A DNA stretch of 64,000 nucleotides from Lachnospiraceae bacterium (GTDB lineage: Bacteria; Bacillota; Clostridia; Lachnospirales; Lachnospiraceae): positions 62,001 through 126,000 of the forward strand of contig JAUNAJ010000007.1 of the NCBI GenBank assembly GCA_030527645.1, written 5' to 3'. Positions 35,558-45,430 of this stretch are shown here, one piece after another. Under the pieces are notes generated by a model. The model was not told the DNA's origin and ran no database searches. It was given only the letters and a program-made list of their open reading frames with translations. Positions within the stretch are counted from its first letter, which is position 1. Each line of letters opens with the position of its first letter. The position numbers and the translations under genes are program-made.

Positions 35558-37102
35558 ATGCAGATCACTTCATTTGCTGCAGTGTATATCGGTTCCTACG
35601 ATATCATACTGGAACTATTTGAAATTTCAAAAAAGACGGGGATCAAAAGAGTGGATACCATCCGTCACCGGCTGGAGCTGGGCAAGGAGGTAATTGCAGA
35701 AGGCAAGATCAGTGCCTCTACCGTGGATGCCCTCTGCGAGATCCTGCTGGATTACCGCAGGATCATTGACGGATATCAGGCAGACGGCTTTCGGGTCATT
35801 GCCAGCAGTGCCATGCGGCAGGCCCAGAACAATCTGTTTATTTTGGGGAAAATCCAGCTTCTGACAGGATTTCATGTGGAAATCCTCAGCAATTCAGAGC
35901 TGCGCTTCCTGAATTATAAATCAGTGGCATCCATTGAATCACGGTTCAACGCATGCATTGAAAAGGGAACCGCTATTGTGGATCTGGACAGCGGCAGTAT
36001 TCAGATCTCTCTCTTTGATAAGAACGCGCTGGTGAATACGCAGAACATTCGGATCGGAATTCTGCTGATCCGTGAACGACTGTCACAGATTGCAAGAGAA
36101 ACCACGGATTATACCACCCTGGTGGAGGAATATATCCAGAACGAGATCAGCAGCTATAAAAAGATGTATCTGAAGGACAGGAAGATCGAGAATGTGATCC
36201 TTCTAGGTGATGTGTTCACCTGGCCTGGGATCCGCAGCATAGAACCGGAGCTGTCCGGCTCCGTTATGAACCGGGAGGAGTTCCAGAGCTGGTATCAGAA
36301 GCTGGCAGATGTGCCGCCCGCCGAGCTGTGCAGAAACTTCGGTCTGAACCAGGAATATGCATCGCTCATTATTCCGGCTGCAATCATTTATCATCGCTTT
36401 GTGGAGGAACTGGGTGCATCCTCTGTCTGGCTGCCCGGAGAGGATCCGGTCAGAGGTCTTGCCTATGAATTTGCAGAACAGAAAAAGCTGATGAAGATGC
36501 AGCATGACTTTGACCATGATATCTACATGGCAGGCCGGCACATCGGCAAGCGTTATGCGGTAAACAAGGCACACGTGGACAATATGGATATGACGGCCAC
36601 CGCTTTGTTTGATGCAGCAAAAAAGGTGCACGGAAGAGGCTCCAGAGAGCGTCTGCTTCTGCGTCTGGCTGTCATGCTCCATGGGGTAGGCAAATATATC
36701 AGCTGCAACGGCGTTCCCGAAAGCAATTACAACATTATTATGGCAAATGAGATCATCGGTCTGTCTCATGCGGAACGGGAAATGGTTGCTTTGATCACAA
36801 AATACAATACTCTGGAATTTCCTGCCTATGAGGAGATGCGAGAAAACAGCAGTCTCAGCAAAAAGCAGTATCTGATCACGGCAGAGCTGACGGCGATCCT
36901 TCGGGTTGCCAATGCACTGGACCGGTCCCACAAGCAGAAGGTTCAGAGTATTCGGACCGTATGGAAGGAGCAGCAGCTGACCGTACATCTGCATGTCAGT
37001 CAGGATTATACGCTGGAGCTGGGTACCATCGGGGAGAAGCTGGAGTTTTTCAGTGAAGTGTTCGGGGTACGTCCGGAGCTGAAGGTACGAAGAGAGGGGT
37101 GA
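35558..37102 (+). CDS. ppx: Exopolyphosphatase-like Ppx/GppA protein with an HD domain
   Basis: A 514-residue protein of the Ppx/GppA (sugar kinase-like fold) family, which trims polyphosphate or hydrolyses pppGpp. The N-terminal IGSYDI and SAMRQAQN motifs and the VDLDSGSIQISLFD strand align with the family, though the usual GGGS is DSGS. The C-terminal HD-type part reads RLAVMLHGVGKYI (about 369-381). It starts 24 bases after pheA and is followed in 6 bases by ppk1, the usual polyphosphate pair. The divergence in the phosphate loop makes the enzyme class less certain than the family. Confidence 0.85.
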   Translation: MQITSFAAVYIGSYDIILELFEISKKTGIKRVDTIRHRLELGKEVIAEGKISASTVDALCEILLDYRRIIDGYQADGFRVIASSAMRQAQNNLFILGKIQLLTGFHVEILSNSELRFLNYKSVASIESRFNACIEKGTAIVDLDSGSIQISLFDKNALVNTQNIRIGILLIRERLSQIARETTDYTTLVEEYIQNEISSYKKMYLKDRKIENVILLGDVFTWPGIRSIEPELSGSVMNREEFQSWYQKLADVPPAELCRNFGLNQEYASLIIPAAIIYHRFVEELGASSVWLPGEDPVRGLAYEFAEQKKLMKMQHDFDHDIYMAGRHIGKRYAVNKAHVDNMDMTATALFDAAKKVHGRGSRERLLLRLAVMLHGVGKYISCNGVPESNYNIIMANEIIGLSHAEREMVALITKYNTLEFPAYEEMRENSSLSKKQYLITAELTAILRVANALDRSHKQKVQSIRTVWKEQQLTVHLHVSQDYTLELGTIGEKLEFFSEVFGVRPELKVRREG

Positions 37103-37108
37103 GAAGCG

Positions 37109-39289
37109 ATGGCAGAAGAACAGAAAACATATGATAACCCGGAATATTTCAGAAACAGGGAGCTGTCCTGGGTCAGCTTTAATGAACGGATCCTGGGAGA
37201 GGCAAAGGATAGAGAGAATGCCTTGTTTGAACGCATGAAGTTTATGAGCATCGTCTCCTCCAATCTGGATGAGTTTGTGATGGTCCGTGTGGCATCCCTG
37301 AAGGATATGGTCCATACGAATTATGAAAAGCCTGATCTTGCAGGTATGACACCGAAAATGCAGCTGAAGGAGCTCTCTGCACGCATACACGAGCTGGTGC
37401 AGAGCCAGTATGCCTCCTATAACCGTTCGCTGGTACCGGCGCTGGATAAGATCGGCCTCCATCTGGTTCGGGGCTATGAGAAGCTGACTGCAGAGCAGGC
37501 AGCCTTCGCAGACCGGTATTTCGATGAAATGGTGTATCCGGTTCTGACGCCCATGGCCATGGATTCTGCGAGACCCTTCCCTCTGATCCGGAATAAAACC
37601 CTGAATATCGGTGCCCTGCTTTCCAAAAAAGAGGAGGGAGACTGGCTCAGTAAAGCCACAGGTAAGGACAGAAAGAAAAAGAAAAACAAGTCGGCAGAGC
37701 TGGAGTTTGCTACTGTACAGGTACCGTCTGTGCTCTCTCGTTTTGTCATCCTTCCGGAGGGTGACAAAGCAGGAACTACCGTGATCCTGCTGGAGGAGAT
37801 CATCGAGAAAAATATACAGAAGCTGTTTTTAAGCTACGATGTGGTCTGTACCTGTCCCTACAGGATCATGCGCAATGCGGACCTTTCCATTGATGAGGAT
37901 GAGGCAGCAGATCTTCTGGTAGAGATCCAGAAGCAGCTGAAAAAACGTCAGTGGGGTGAGGTGATCCGCCTCGAGGTGGAAGACCGGGTGGACAAGCGTC
38001 TGCTGAAGATCCTGAAGAACGAGTTTGAGATCCGGGAGGAGGACATTTTCAGTATCAACGGTCCGGTGGATCTGACCTTCCTGATGAAGCTCTACTCGCT
38101 GGAAGGGTTTGAAAGCTATAAGAACCAGCCCTATACACCGGCACAGGTTCCCGCCCTGATGAATGAGGATGACCTCTTTACCAATATCCGTAAGGGTGAT
38201 ATTCTGCTGCACCATCCCTACCATACCTTTGATCCGGTGGTGGATTTTGTCCGGCAGGCAGCTAAGGATCCCGATGTTCTGGCAATCAAGCAGACACTGT
38301 ATCGTGTCAGCGGCAATTCGCCCATCGTTGCAGCTCTTGCGCAGGCAGCTGAAAACGGAAAACAGGTCTCTGTTCTGGTAGAGCTGAAGGCAAGATTTGA
38401 TGAAGAGAATAACATCGCATGGGCAAAGAAGCTGGAACAGGCAGGATGCCACGTCATCTACGGTCTGCTGGGTCTGAAGACACACAGCAAGATTACCCTG
38501 GTGGTGAGAAGAGAGGAGACCGGAATCCGCCGCTATGTGCACCTGGGAACCGGCAATTATAACGATTCTACAGCAAAGCTGTACACAGATCTCGGTCTTC
38601 TGACCTGTGATGCGAAAACAGGTGAGGATGCCACCGCAGTGTTCAATATGCTGTCCGGCTATTCAGAACCCAGCCGCTGGAATAAGCTGATCGTTGCCCC
38701 GCTGTGGATGAAGGATCGTTTCCTCTTCATGATCAAAATGGAGGAGGAAAATGCGAAAAAGGGACAGAAGGCAAAGATCATTGCAAAGATGAATTCCCTC
38801 TGTGATCCCGCTATCATAGCAGCACTGTACGCTGCCTCCGCAGCCGGTGTGAAGATCGATCTGATCGTCCGCGGCATCTGCTGCCTTAAGACAGGCATTC
38901 CCGGAGTCAGTGAGAATATTACTGTGCACTCCATTGTAGGAAATTTCCTGGAGCATGCGAGAATATTCTATTTTTACAGCAATGGATATGAAGAGGTCTA
39001 CATGGGAAGCGCAGACTGGATGCCGAGAAATCTGGATAAGCGTGTGGAAATCGTATTCCCTGTAGAGGATCCGAAGCTCAAGGAGGATGTGATCCATATC
39101 CTGAAGATCCAGATGTCCGATAACATGAAGAGGCGTCTGCTGCTGCCGGACGGCAGCTACGAGAAGATCGACAGACGTGGAAAGACCGCTCTCAGCGCAC
39201 AGGAGTATTTCTGTGAAGAAGCTGCCGCACGGGCAGTTGTTCCCAAGGATCCGCTGGATTCCAGAGTGTTTGTTCCTGCGGAACCATAA
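37109..39289 (+). CDS. ppk1: Polyphosphate kinase 1
   Basis: A 726-residue kinase that polymerises the gamma phosphate of ATP. All four PPK1 domains are readable: N-terminal FRNRELSWVSFNERIL (about 11-26), the PPK head domain, and the catalytic C1/C2 domains. LLGLKTHSK and RRYVHLGTGNYND hold the two conserved histidines, and ENIT..SIVGNFLEHARIF and MGSADWMPRNLDKRVEI are typical. It is about 30 residues longer than the E. coli enzyme. Paired with ppx in one transcript. A hairpin at 39382 follows. Confidence 0.97.
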   Translation: MAEEQKTYDNPEYFRNRELSWVSFNERILGEAKDRENALFERMKFMSIVSSNLDEFVMVRVASLKDMVHTNYEKPDLAGMTPKMQLKELSARIHELVQSQYASYNRSLVPALDKIGLHLVRGYEKLTAEQAAFADRYFDEMVYPVLTPMAMDSARPFPLIRNKTLNIGALLSKKEEGDWLSKATGKDRKKKKNKSAELEFATVQVPSVLSRFVILPEGDKAGTTVILLEEIIEKNIQKLFLSYDVVCTCPYRIMRNADLSIDEDEAADLLVEIQKQLKKRQWGEVIRLEVEDRVDKRLLKILKNEFEIREEDIFSINGPVDLTFLMKLYSLEGFESYKNQPYTPAQVPALMNEDDLFTNIRKGDILLHHPYHTFDPVVDFVRQAAKDPDVLAIKQTLYRVSGNSPIVAALAQAAENGKQVSVLVELKARFDEENNIAWAKKLEQAGCHVIYGLLGLKTHSKITLVVRREETGIRRYVHLGTGNYNDSTAKLYTDLGLLTCDAKTGEDATAVFNMLSGYSEPSRWNKLIVAPLWMKDRFLFMIKMEEENAKKGQKAKIIAKMNSLCDPAIIAALYAASAAGVKIDLIVRGICCLKTGIPGVSENITVHSIVGNFLEHARIFYFYSNGYEEVYMGSADWMPRNLDKRVEIVFPVEDPKLKEDVIHILKIQMSDNMKRRLLLPDGSYEKIDRRGKTALSAQEYFCEEAAARAVVPKDPLDSRVFVPAEP

Positions 39290-39381
39290 TGCTCCATTAT
39301 CGTTCGCGGGAGAGTGGCAGTCCTTGATTCGTACAAGAGGATTTCCACTCTGAAAGTAACAATAAGTAACAATGATAGAGG

Positions 39382-39426
39382 AGCCGGGCGGTATCGACGA
39401 AAAAGTCGAGACCGTCCGGCTTCTTT
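39382..39426 (+). terminator. Probable terminator of ppx-ppk1
   Basis: AGCCGG at 39382 pairs with CCGGCT ending at 39421, with a long inner stem around GAAAAA; the T tail (TCTTT) is weak. It lies 90 bases after ppk1; the region between shows only diverged repeat remnants. Confidence 0.55.
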
Positions 39427-39509
39427 GCGGATGAGCAGGGATTGATGAGCAGATGTCTGCTTCACTGAGCTGATTCAGCGGATGCCTGTGCCTGTCGGAA
39501 GAGGCTGAT

Positions 39510-40358
39510 TCAACAGATTCCGGCATCCGAGAGAAGGGAATAGGGCACTGCCAGATTCCCGTTGATGCCGGTGCCCAGTTCAATCTGCGGCTTGTTCGCC
39601 CCATGGAAATCAGACCCTCCCGTAACAAAGAGACCGTGACGTTTTGCCAGCTGCATCAGTTTTTCACTGTCTGATACAGAGTAGCCGGAGTAGAGACATT
39701 CCATTCCCTCCAGGCCGGAGTCCTTCAGAAGCTGAGCAAAGCTCTCCAGCCGATCCTTCGAGAATCCATACTGCAGAGGATGAGCCAGAACCGGATGGCC
39801 GCCGCAGGAAAGAATCAGCTGAACTGCGTCCCGGGAGGGGATTCTTCTTCGATTCACATAGCAGGGTCCCTGATCCCCCAGGTACTGCTGAAAGGCAGCA
39901 GCTACACTGGTGACAAAGCCCTTCTCCACCATGATCCGGGCATAATGCGGTCTTCCGAGAACTGCTTCGGGAAAACGCTCCGTTACCTCCTCTACAGTGA
40001 CGGGACAGCCGGCAGCGGTGATCTTCTCAGCCATTTTTCTGTTTCGGTCCTCCCGCTCCTTCAGAAATTCATCCAGATAGCTCTGAAGGGCAGGATGTGC
40101 GGGATCCAGATCATATCCCAGGATATGGATCTCTGAATTCTGCCACTCTGAGGAGATTTCGATTCCGGGAATGACCTGCGGACTGCCGCCAAGCCGCAGT
40201 GCTTCCCTCCGGGCTCTTTCTATCCCGGATACCTGATCGTGATCGGTAAGGGCAAACGCCCGTAATCCTTTTGCGGCAGAGAGCTGCACCAGCTCTTCGG
40301 GAGTAAGTGTACCGTCAGAGCAGGTAGAGTGAACGTGAAGATCTATGAATTCTGTCAT
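39510..40358 (-). CDS. PHP-domain phosphoesterase (RNase AM/TrpH-like)
   Basis: A 282-residue PHP-family metallo-phosphoesterase, in the YciV/TrpH group that cleaves 3',5'-nucleotide bisphosphates or trims RNA 5' ends. Metal ligands are in DLHVHSTCSDG (about 6-16), FALTDHDQVSG, PGIEISSEW, and GGSDFHG near the C-terminus; RPHYARIM and HPVLAHPLQYG are also present. The start at 40358 (reading leftward) has AAAGGAAG upstream; an extension to 40466 would read through the perfect hairpin and is rejected. Confidence 0.9.
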   Translation of the reverse strand: MTEFIDLHVHSTCSDGTLTPEELVQLSAAKGLRAFALTDHDQVSGIERARREALRLGGSPQVIPGIEISSEWQNSEIHILGYDLDPAHPALQSYLDEFLKEREDRNRKMAEKITAAGCPVTVEEVTERFPEAVLGRPHYARIMVEKGFVTSVAAAFQQYLGDQGPCYVNRRRIPSRDAVQLILSCGGHPVLAHPLQYGFSKDRLESFAQLLKDSGLEGMECLYSGYSVSDSEKLMQLAKRHGLFVTGGSDFHGANKPQIELGTGINGNLAVPYSLLSDAGIC

Positions 40359-40401
40359 GATTGACTTCCTTTCTTTTTTGAGAGTCTGAAACGACGGGGA
40401 C

Positions 40402-40465
40402 TGGAACATGGGGACGGAGGTATCGTTCCAATGCTTTGGAACGATACCTCCGTCCCCGCGTTCCA
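40402..40465. repeat. Perfect 21-bp intergenic hairpin
   Basis: Bases 40410-40430 pair perfectly with 40437-40457 around a 6-base loop (ATGCTT). An outer 6-bp stem TGGAAC/GTTCCA (40402-40407, 40460-40465) extends it after a 2-by-2 mismatch. No T tail. It lies upstream of the minus-strand PHP gene and plus-strand FakA-like gene, and looks like a mobile palindromic repeat. Confidence 0.8.
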
Positions 40466-40489
40466 CTCGGGGATGGCAGAATAATTTCC

Positions 40490-40515
40490 GTTACTGTTCC
40501 CCGTGAACCGTAAAC
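40490..40515. repeat. Short GTTAC-type palindrome
   Basis: GTTACTGTTCC faces CCGTGAACCGTAAAC with no spacer. It matches the ends of the longer elements at 28807 and 52393. Confidence 0.4.
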
Positions 40516-40649
40516 TTTCCATAATCAGAAGCTGATACTGTTAAGTATAGCAAAGAAAGAAGCATTATGGTATGGTAGGTAGGGGTAAAAGCAAGCTATG
40601 CTAAACAGTAACAAACAGTAATACAAACTATTTCAGGAGGATACAGCAT

Positions 40650-40940
40650 ATGGCAATTCATTCTATTGATGCAGAAGACGATCAGTTTGCATATCGTTAC
40701 GACACACAGCTTCTGATCGATCGGCGAGAAGAGGATCTTGATGAGGATGCGATTTCCGAATATATTACAGAGCATTTTGAAGGCAACAGCCTGATCGCAG
40801 CAGGGGATGAGGATCTGGTCAAGATCCATTTCCACACCAATGAGCCCTGGAAGATCCTTGAGTACTGCAATACTCTGGGAGAAATCTATGATATTGTGAT
40901 CGAGGACATGATCCGTCAGGCAAACGGACAACAGGGGTAA
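40650..40940 (+). CDS. Stand-alone FakA (DAK-family) C-terminal-like domain
   Basis: A 96-residue protein resembling only the C-terminal end of the fatty-acid kinase FakA/YloV: strand (YRYDTQLLI), helix (EDAISEYITEHF), NSLIAAGDEDLVKIHFHTNEPWKILEYC and a final IVIEDMIRQ, matching the FakA SLLVV..DE.VKVHVHT...G.V..Y pattern. It lacks the nucleotide-binding DhaL domain and the DegV-like middle. AGGAGG and a good ATG show it is a real short gene, with pepT 70 bases downstream. Its role is unknown; it might bind or shuttle FakB or be a decayed remnant. Confidence 0.6.
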   Translation: MAIHSIDAEDDQFAYRYDTQLLIDRREEDLDEDAISEYITEHFEGNSLIAAGDEDLVKIHFHTNEPWKILEYCNTLGEIYDIVIEDMIRQANGQQG

Positions 40941-41010
40941 CATTCAAGTCTGTTGAGCACGACTTGAAAAAGGCTGTCAGCTGTTTTTAAACAGCAGAAT
41001 GGAGAACAAT

Positions 41011-42249
41011 ATGAAAGCATACGAACGCTTGCTTGAATACGTAAAGATTCCGACACCAAGCTTCGATGAGAGCGGAAGCGTTCCCTCCTCAAGGGAGCAG
41101 CTGGTGCTGGCGGAACTGCTGAAGGGGGAACTGGAGGTTCTTGGTCTGAAAGCAGAGGTGGATGAGTACGGATACTGCTATGGAGTTCTGGAAGCCACAG
41201 AGGGGTATGAGGATCGTCCGGCGCTGGGCTGGATCGCTCATATGGATACGGTTTCAGATTTTCCCTGGGGGCCGGTGCAGCCGGTGCTGCATCCCCACTA
41301 TGACGGAGGGGATGTGCCGCTGGGAGACAGCGGACGTGTACTGTCTGTAAAGCAGTTCCCGCATCTGAAAACACTACGGGGACGCACGCTGATCACCACA
41401 GACGGAACAACCGTCCTTGGTGCAGATGACAAGGCAGGTATTGCCGAGATCATGGTCATGCTGGAGGAAGTACAGAAAAGCGGAATGCCCCACGGAAGGA
41501 TCCCTGTGGCATTTACACCGGATGAGGAGATCGGGGCAGGAGCGGATCACTTTGATGTGGAGCGGTTCGGCGCTGACTTTGCCTTCACCATGGACGGCGG
41601 AGCAGAGGGCGAGATTGAGTATGAAAACTTCAATGCTGCATCCGCAGTGATCCGCATTGCCGGCGTCAATGTGCATCCGGGTGATGCAAAGGATTTTATG
41701 ATCAATGCCGCTCTGGTCGGCACAGAGTTTGCAGCCATGCTTCCAAAGGAGGAGACACCTGCTCATACGGAAGGATATGAAGGCTTTTATCACCTTTGCT
41801 CCTTTGAGGGCGATGTTTCAAAGGCGGAGCTGAACTATATCCTGAGAGATCACGACCTTGAGAAGCTCATGGAGAAGAAAAAGGTGCTGGAAGACTGTAT
41901 GCAAAAGCTGAATGAGCAGTACGGTGAAGGGACCGTCTCCATGGATTGGACCGATGAATATCGGAATATGAAGGAACAGATCCGCGATCACATGCATCTG
42001 ATTACTAACGCAAGAATGGCAGCGCTTCAGGCAAATATCACACCGGTCACAAATCCCATCCGCGGCGGCACAGACGGTGCCCGTCTCAGCTTTATGGGAC
42101 TGCCCTGTCCGAATCTGGGAACCGGCGGCTATGCCTTCCACGGCCCCTATGAGCACATCACAGTAGAGGGAATGGAGAAGGCCGTGCAGATGATGCTGCA
42201 CCTGGTGGAGATGTATGCAGGCAGCGGCACCATGGATTGTAATAATTGA
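41011..42249 (+). CDS. pepT: Peptidase T (tripeptide aminopeptidase)
   Basis: A 412-residue M20B zinc peptidase that removes N-terminal residues from tripeptides in the cytoplasm. Metal and catalytic motifs are IAHMDTVSD (about 76-84), GADDKAGIAEI, FTPDEEIGAGADHFD, and NPIRGGTDGARLSFMGLPCPNLGTGG. The start is taken at 41011 because GGAG lies 6 bases upstream; an ATG at 40999 would put that GGAG inside the gene and is an alternative. It lies 70 bases after the FakA-like gene. Confidence 0.94.
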   Translation: MKAYERLLEYVKIPTPSFDESGSVPSSREQLVLAELLKGELEVLGLKAEVDEYGYCYGVLEATEGYEDRPALGWIAHMDTVSDFPWGPVQPVLHPHYDGGDVPLGDSGRVLSVKQFPHLKTLRGRTLITTDGTTVLGADDKAGIAEIMVMLEEVQKSGMPHGRIPVAFTPDEEIGAGADHFDVERFGADFAFTMDGGAEGEIEYENFNAASAVIRIAGVNVHPGDAKDFMINAALVGTEFAAMLPKEETPAHTEGYEGFYHLCSFEGDVSKAELNYILRDHDLEKLMEKKKVLEDCMQKLNEQYGEGTVSMDWTDEYRNMKEQIRDHMHLITNARMAALQANITPVTNPIRGGTDGARLSFMGLPCPNLGTGGYAFHGPYEHITVEGMEKAVQMMLHLVEMYAGSGTMDCNN

Positions 42250-42284
42250 AAAACACTTTATCACGTTAAAAGAGTGTAATTTGT

Positions 42285-42313
42285 TTGACAAACAAATTTT
42301 CAAAGTGTACAAT
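42285..42313 (+). promoter_or_regulatory. Consensus promoter of ilvN-ilvC with overlapping inverted repeat
   Basis: TTGACA at 42285-42290, a 17-base spacer, TACAAT at 42308-42313. A 9-bp inverted repeat (ATTTGTTTG-A-CAAACAAAT) lies on top of the -35 hexamer, so a repressor site is likely; AATTTTCAAAG in the spacer has weak likeness to half a CodY box. The leader shows no T-box. Confidence 0.75.
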
Positions 42314-42384
42314 TAAGGTTACATGCAAGCTTCCGTCCTTCTGTGACAGGCAGCTTCGAATAATTTGGAAGGATTGATGATAGT

Positions 42385-42882
42385 ATGGAACAGCGTATTT
42401 TATCACTTTTAGTTGACAATACAGCCGGTGTTCTGAGTCGTATCGCAGGGCTGTTCAGCCGACGCGGCTATAACATCGACAGCCTGACTGTAGGCGAAAC
42501 AGCAGATCCGAGATTTTCCCGAATGACAGTTGCGGTTCGGGGCGATGATCTGGTTCTCGAGCAGATTACAAAGCAGCTTGCCAAGCTGGTGGATGTGCAG
42601 GATATTAAGGTTCTGAAGCCGGGCGAGAGCGTAAACCGTGAGCTGATTCTTGTAAAGGTACGCACCAACGCAGAGCAGAGAAGAAATATTCTTGGTCTGG
42701 TGGATATCTTCCGCGCCAACATCATCGATGTAAATCCGGATTCTCTGATCATTGAGATGATCGGAACCGTATCCAAGCTGGATGCATTCCTGAACCTTCT
42801 GGACGGCAATGAGATCCTTGAGCTGGCAAGAACCGGACTGACCGGCCTGTCCCGCGGAAGTGAGGATGTACGCTATCTGTAA
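42385..42882 (+). CDS. ilvN: Acetolactate synthase small (regulatory) subunit
   Basis: A 165-residue valine-sensing subunit of acetohydroxyacid synthase. An ACT domain (about 1-75; LLVDNTAGVLSRIAGLFSRRGYNIDSLTVGET) and the typical second domain (FRANIIDV, GLSRGSEDVRYL) are present. The catalytic large subunit (ilvB) is not in this window, so the pair is split. The ATG has GGAAGG upstream. ilvC follows after 80 bases with AT-rich spacer. Confidence 0.95.
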   Translation: MEQRILSLLVDNTAGVLSRIAGLFSRRGYNIDSLTVGETADPRFSRMTVAVRGDDLVLEQITKQLAKLVDVQDIKVLKPGESVNRELILVKVRTNAEQRRNILGLVDIFRANIIDVNPDSLIIEMIGTVSKLDAFLNLLDGNEILELARTGLTGLSRGSEDVRYL

Positions 42883-42935
42883 TTCGGGAAGAATCATTTA
42901 TTACGTTAGATAAGGGAATTTTCTCTTACCAATAA

Positions 42936-43985
<1,050 letters not shown>

Positions 43986-44036
43986 TGCAGCCGGATCGGA
44001 CACAACGTTTGTTTAAAACCTTATAAGACAACAAGG

Positions 44037-44066
44037 AAGGCACCGTGCAATTCTGCACGGTGCCTT
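44037..44066. terminator. Terminator-like hairpin between ilvC and leuC-type genes
   Basis: A perfect 13-bp stem (44037-44049 with 44054-44066) with a 4-base loop. T tails are weak on both sides, but it lies between convergent genes and could serve both. Confidence 0.6.
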
Positions 44067-44160
44067 GCTGTCTCTTATTATTTTACAGGGGAGATATACT
44101 ATGTCGACTTGATCCGATGACTGGTATCGGCAATGGAACATGTTTTCCGACCGCAATCTA

Positions 44161-45411
44161 TTACAGTTCCGGCATCACGATCTTTCCTGCCACAGCACAG
44201 GCAGCAGCAGTTTTCGGAGAAGCCAGGAAGATCTCAACCTTTGAGGTACCCATACGGCCCAGGAAGTTTCTGTTGTTGGTGGCTACTACACGCTCACCAT
44301 CAGTAAGGATTCCGCCGGCGCGTCCGCAGCAGAGACCGCAGCCCGGGTGAGTGATCATGGCGCCTGCCTCAGACAGGATCTTTAATGTTCCGTCCTCCAG
44401 AGCCTGACGATAGATCTTGCGGCTGGCAGGAGTAACGATCAGCTTCACGAACGGAGCCACCTGTTTCCCCTTCAGGATCTCGGCAGCAGCCTGCAGATCC
44501 TCCAGACGTCCGTTGGTGCAGGAGCCAAGGAATACCTGATCGATTTCTGTTCCCTCCAGGGAGGATACAGGATTGATCTTGTCTACCTGAGAAGGACATG
44601 CCATAACAGGAACAAAGTCCTCGGCGCGATAATTGATGACACGGCTGTAAACCGCATCCTCATCACCATACAGATCCCGTTCCTCATCGGTCAGCTCAAT
44701 CTCGCAGTACTCTGCGGTCTTTTCATCCGGTGAGAACAGTCCGCATTTTGCTCCGGCCTCGATGGCCATATTGGAGATGGTCATACGGCTTGCAACGGAC
44801 ATGTTTTTTACAGTGTCTCCGGCGAATTCCAGTGATTTGTAGGTGGCGCCGTCAGCTCCCAGGTCACCGATCAGGGTCAGGATAATGTCCTTTGAGGTGA
44901 CGTTGGAGGGAAGTGTGCCGTTGATATTGACGCGAATGGTCTCCGGAACGCGGATCCACAGCTTGCCTGTTCCAAGGATACTTGCCATCTCTGTATAGCC
45001 GATACCGGTGGAAAATGCACCTACACAGCCGTAGGTTGTGGTATGGCTGTCAGTTCCGAACACAATATTGCCGGGCTTCACATAGCCGGCTTCCGTCATC
45101 AGCTGGTGGCAGATTCCGTCAGAATGATGGACGTTCTTCATTCCGTATTTTGCTGCGAATTCATCGCCTCTGCGGAAATGTCTTGTATCATCCACCTGAC
45201 TGGCAGGAACAAGATGATCATAGATCAGAACGGCCTTGTCAGGATCCCAGATCTTAGAAAAGCCCATTTCTTCGAATTTGTCTGCAACGAAGGGAATGAA
45301 GATATCGTGGATCATTACCCGGTCTACGTTGACGGTTACGATGTCACCGGCTTTTGCTTCTGCAAGACCGGTATTTTTGCGTACAATTTTTTCAATTAAG
45401 GTTGCGCCCAT
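44161..45411 (-). CDS. LeuC/HacA-type dehydratase large subunit, copy 1
   Basis: A 416-residue aconitase-superfamily large subunit with a [4Fe-4S] cluster (FLGSCTNGR, then GCGLCCGRAGG). Length fits the short 3-isopropylmalate/homoaconitate type, not the 466-residue E. coli LeuC. It begins MGATLIEKIVRKNTG and has TDSHTTTYGCVGAFSTGIGYTEMA. The N-terminal third (DIFIPFVADKFEEMGF) differs much from classical LeuC, as does its partner, so the substrate might be another 2- or 3-hydroxy diacid (2,3-dimethylmalate- or homoaconitate-like). It lies 19 bases after its small subunit gene. Confidence 0.82.
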   Translation of the reverse strand: MGATLIEKIVRKNTGLAEAKAGDIVTVNVDRVMIHDIFIPFVADKFEEMGFSKIWDPDKAVLIYDHLVPASQVDDTRHFRRGDEFAAKYGMKNVHHSDGICHQLMTEAGYVKPGNIVFGTDSHTTTYGCVGAFSTGIGYTEMASILGTGKLWIRVPETIRVNINGTLPSNVTSKDIILTLIGDLGADGATYKSLEFAGDTVKNMSVASRMTISNMAIEAGAKCGLFSPDEKTAEYCEIELTDEERDLYGDEDAVYSRVINYRAEDFVPVMACPSQVDKINPVSSLEGTEIDQVFLGSCTNGRLEDLQAAAEILKGKQVAPFVKLIVTPASRKIYRQALEDGTLKILSEAGAMITHPGCGLCCGRAGGILTDGERVVATNNRNFLGRMGTSKVEIFLASPKTAAACAVAGKIVMPEL

Positions 45412-45430
45412 AGTTCTTTACCTTCCTTTC

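Noticed and set aside
36203..37462. 419-codon minus-strand frame across ppx and ppk1
   Set aside because: Covers two real genes on the other strand; no family motif.
40359..40466. N-terminal extension of the PHP gene
   Set aside because: Would translate the perfect intergenic hairpin; a start with AAAGGAAG exists at 40358.
42270..42384. T-box leader for the ilv genes
   Set aside because: The conserved T-box sequence and specifier hairpin are not present.
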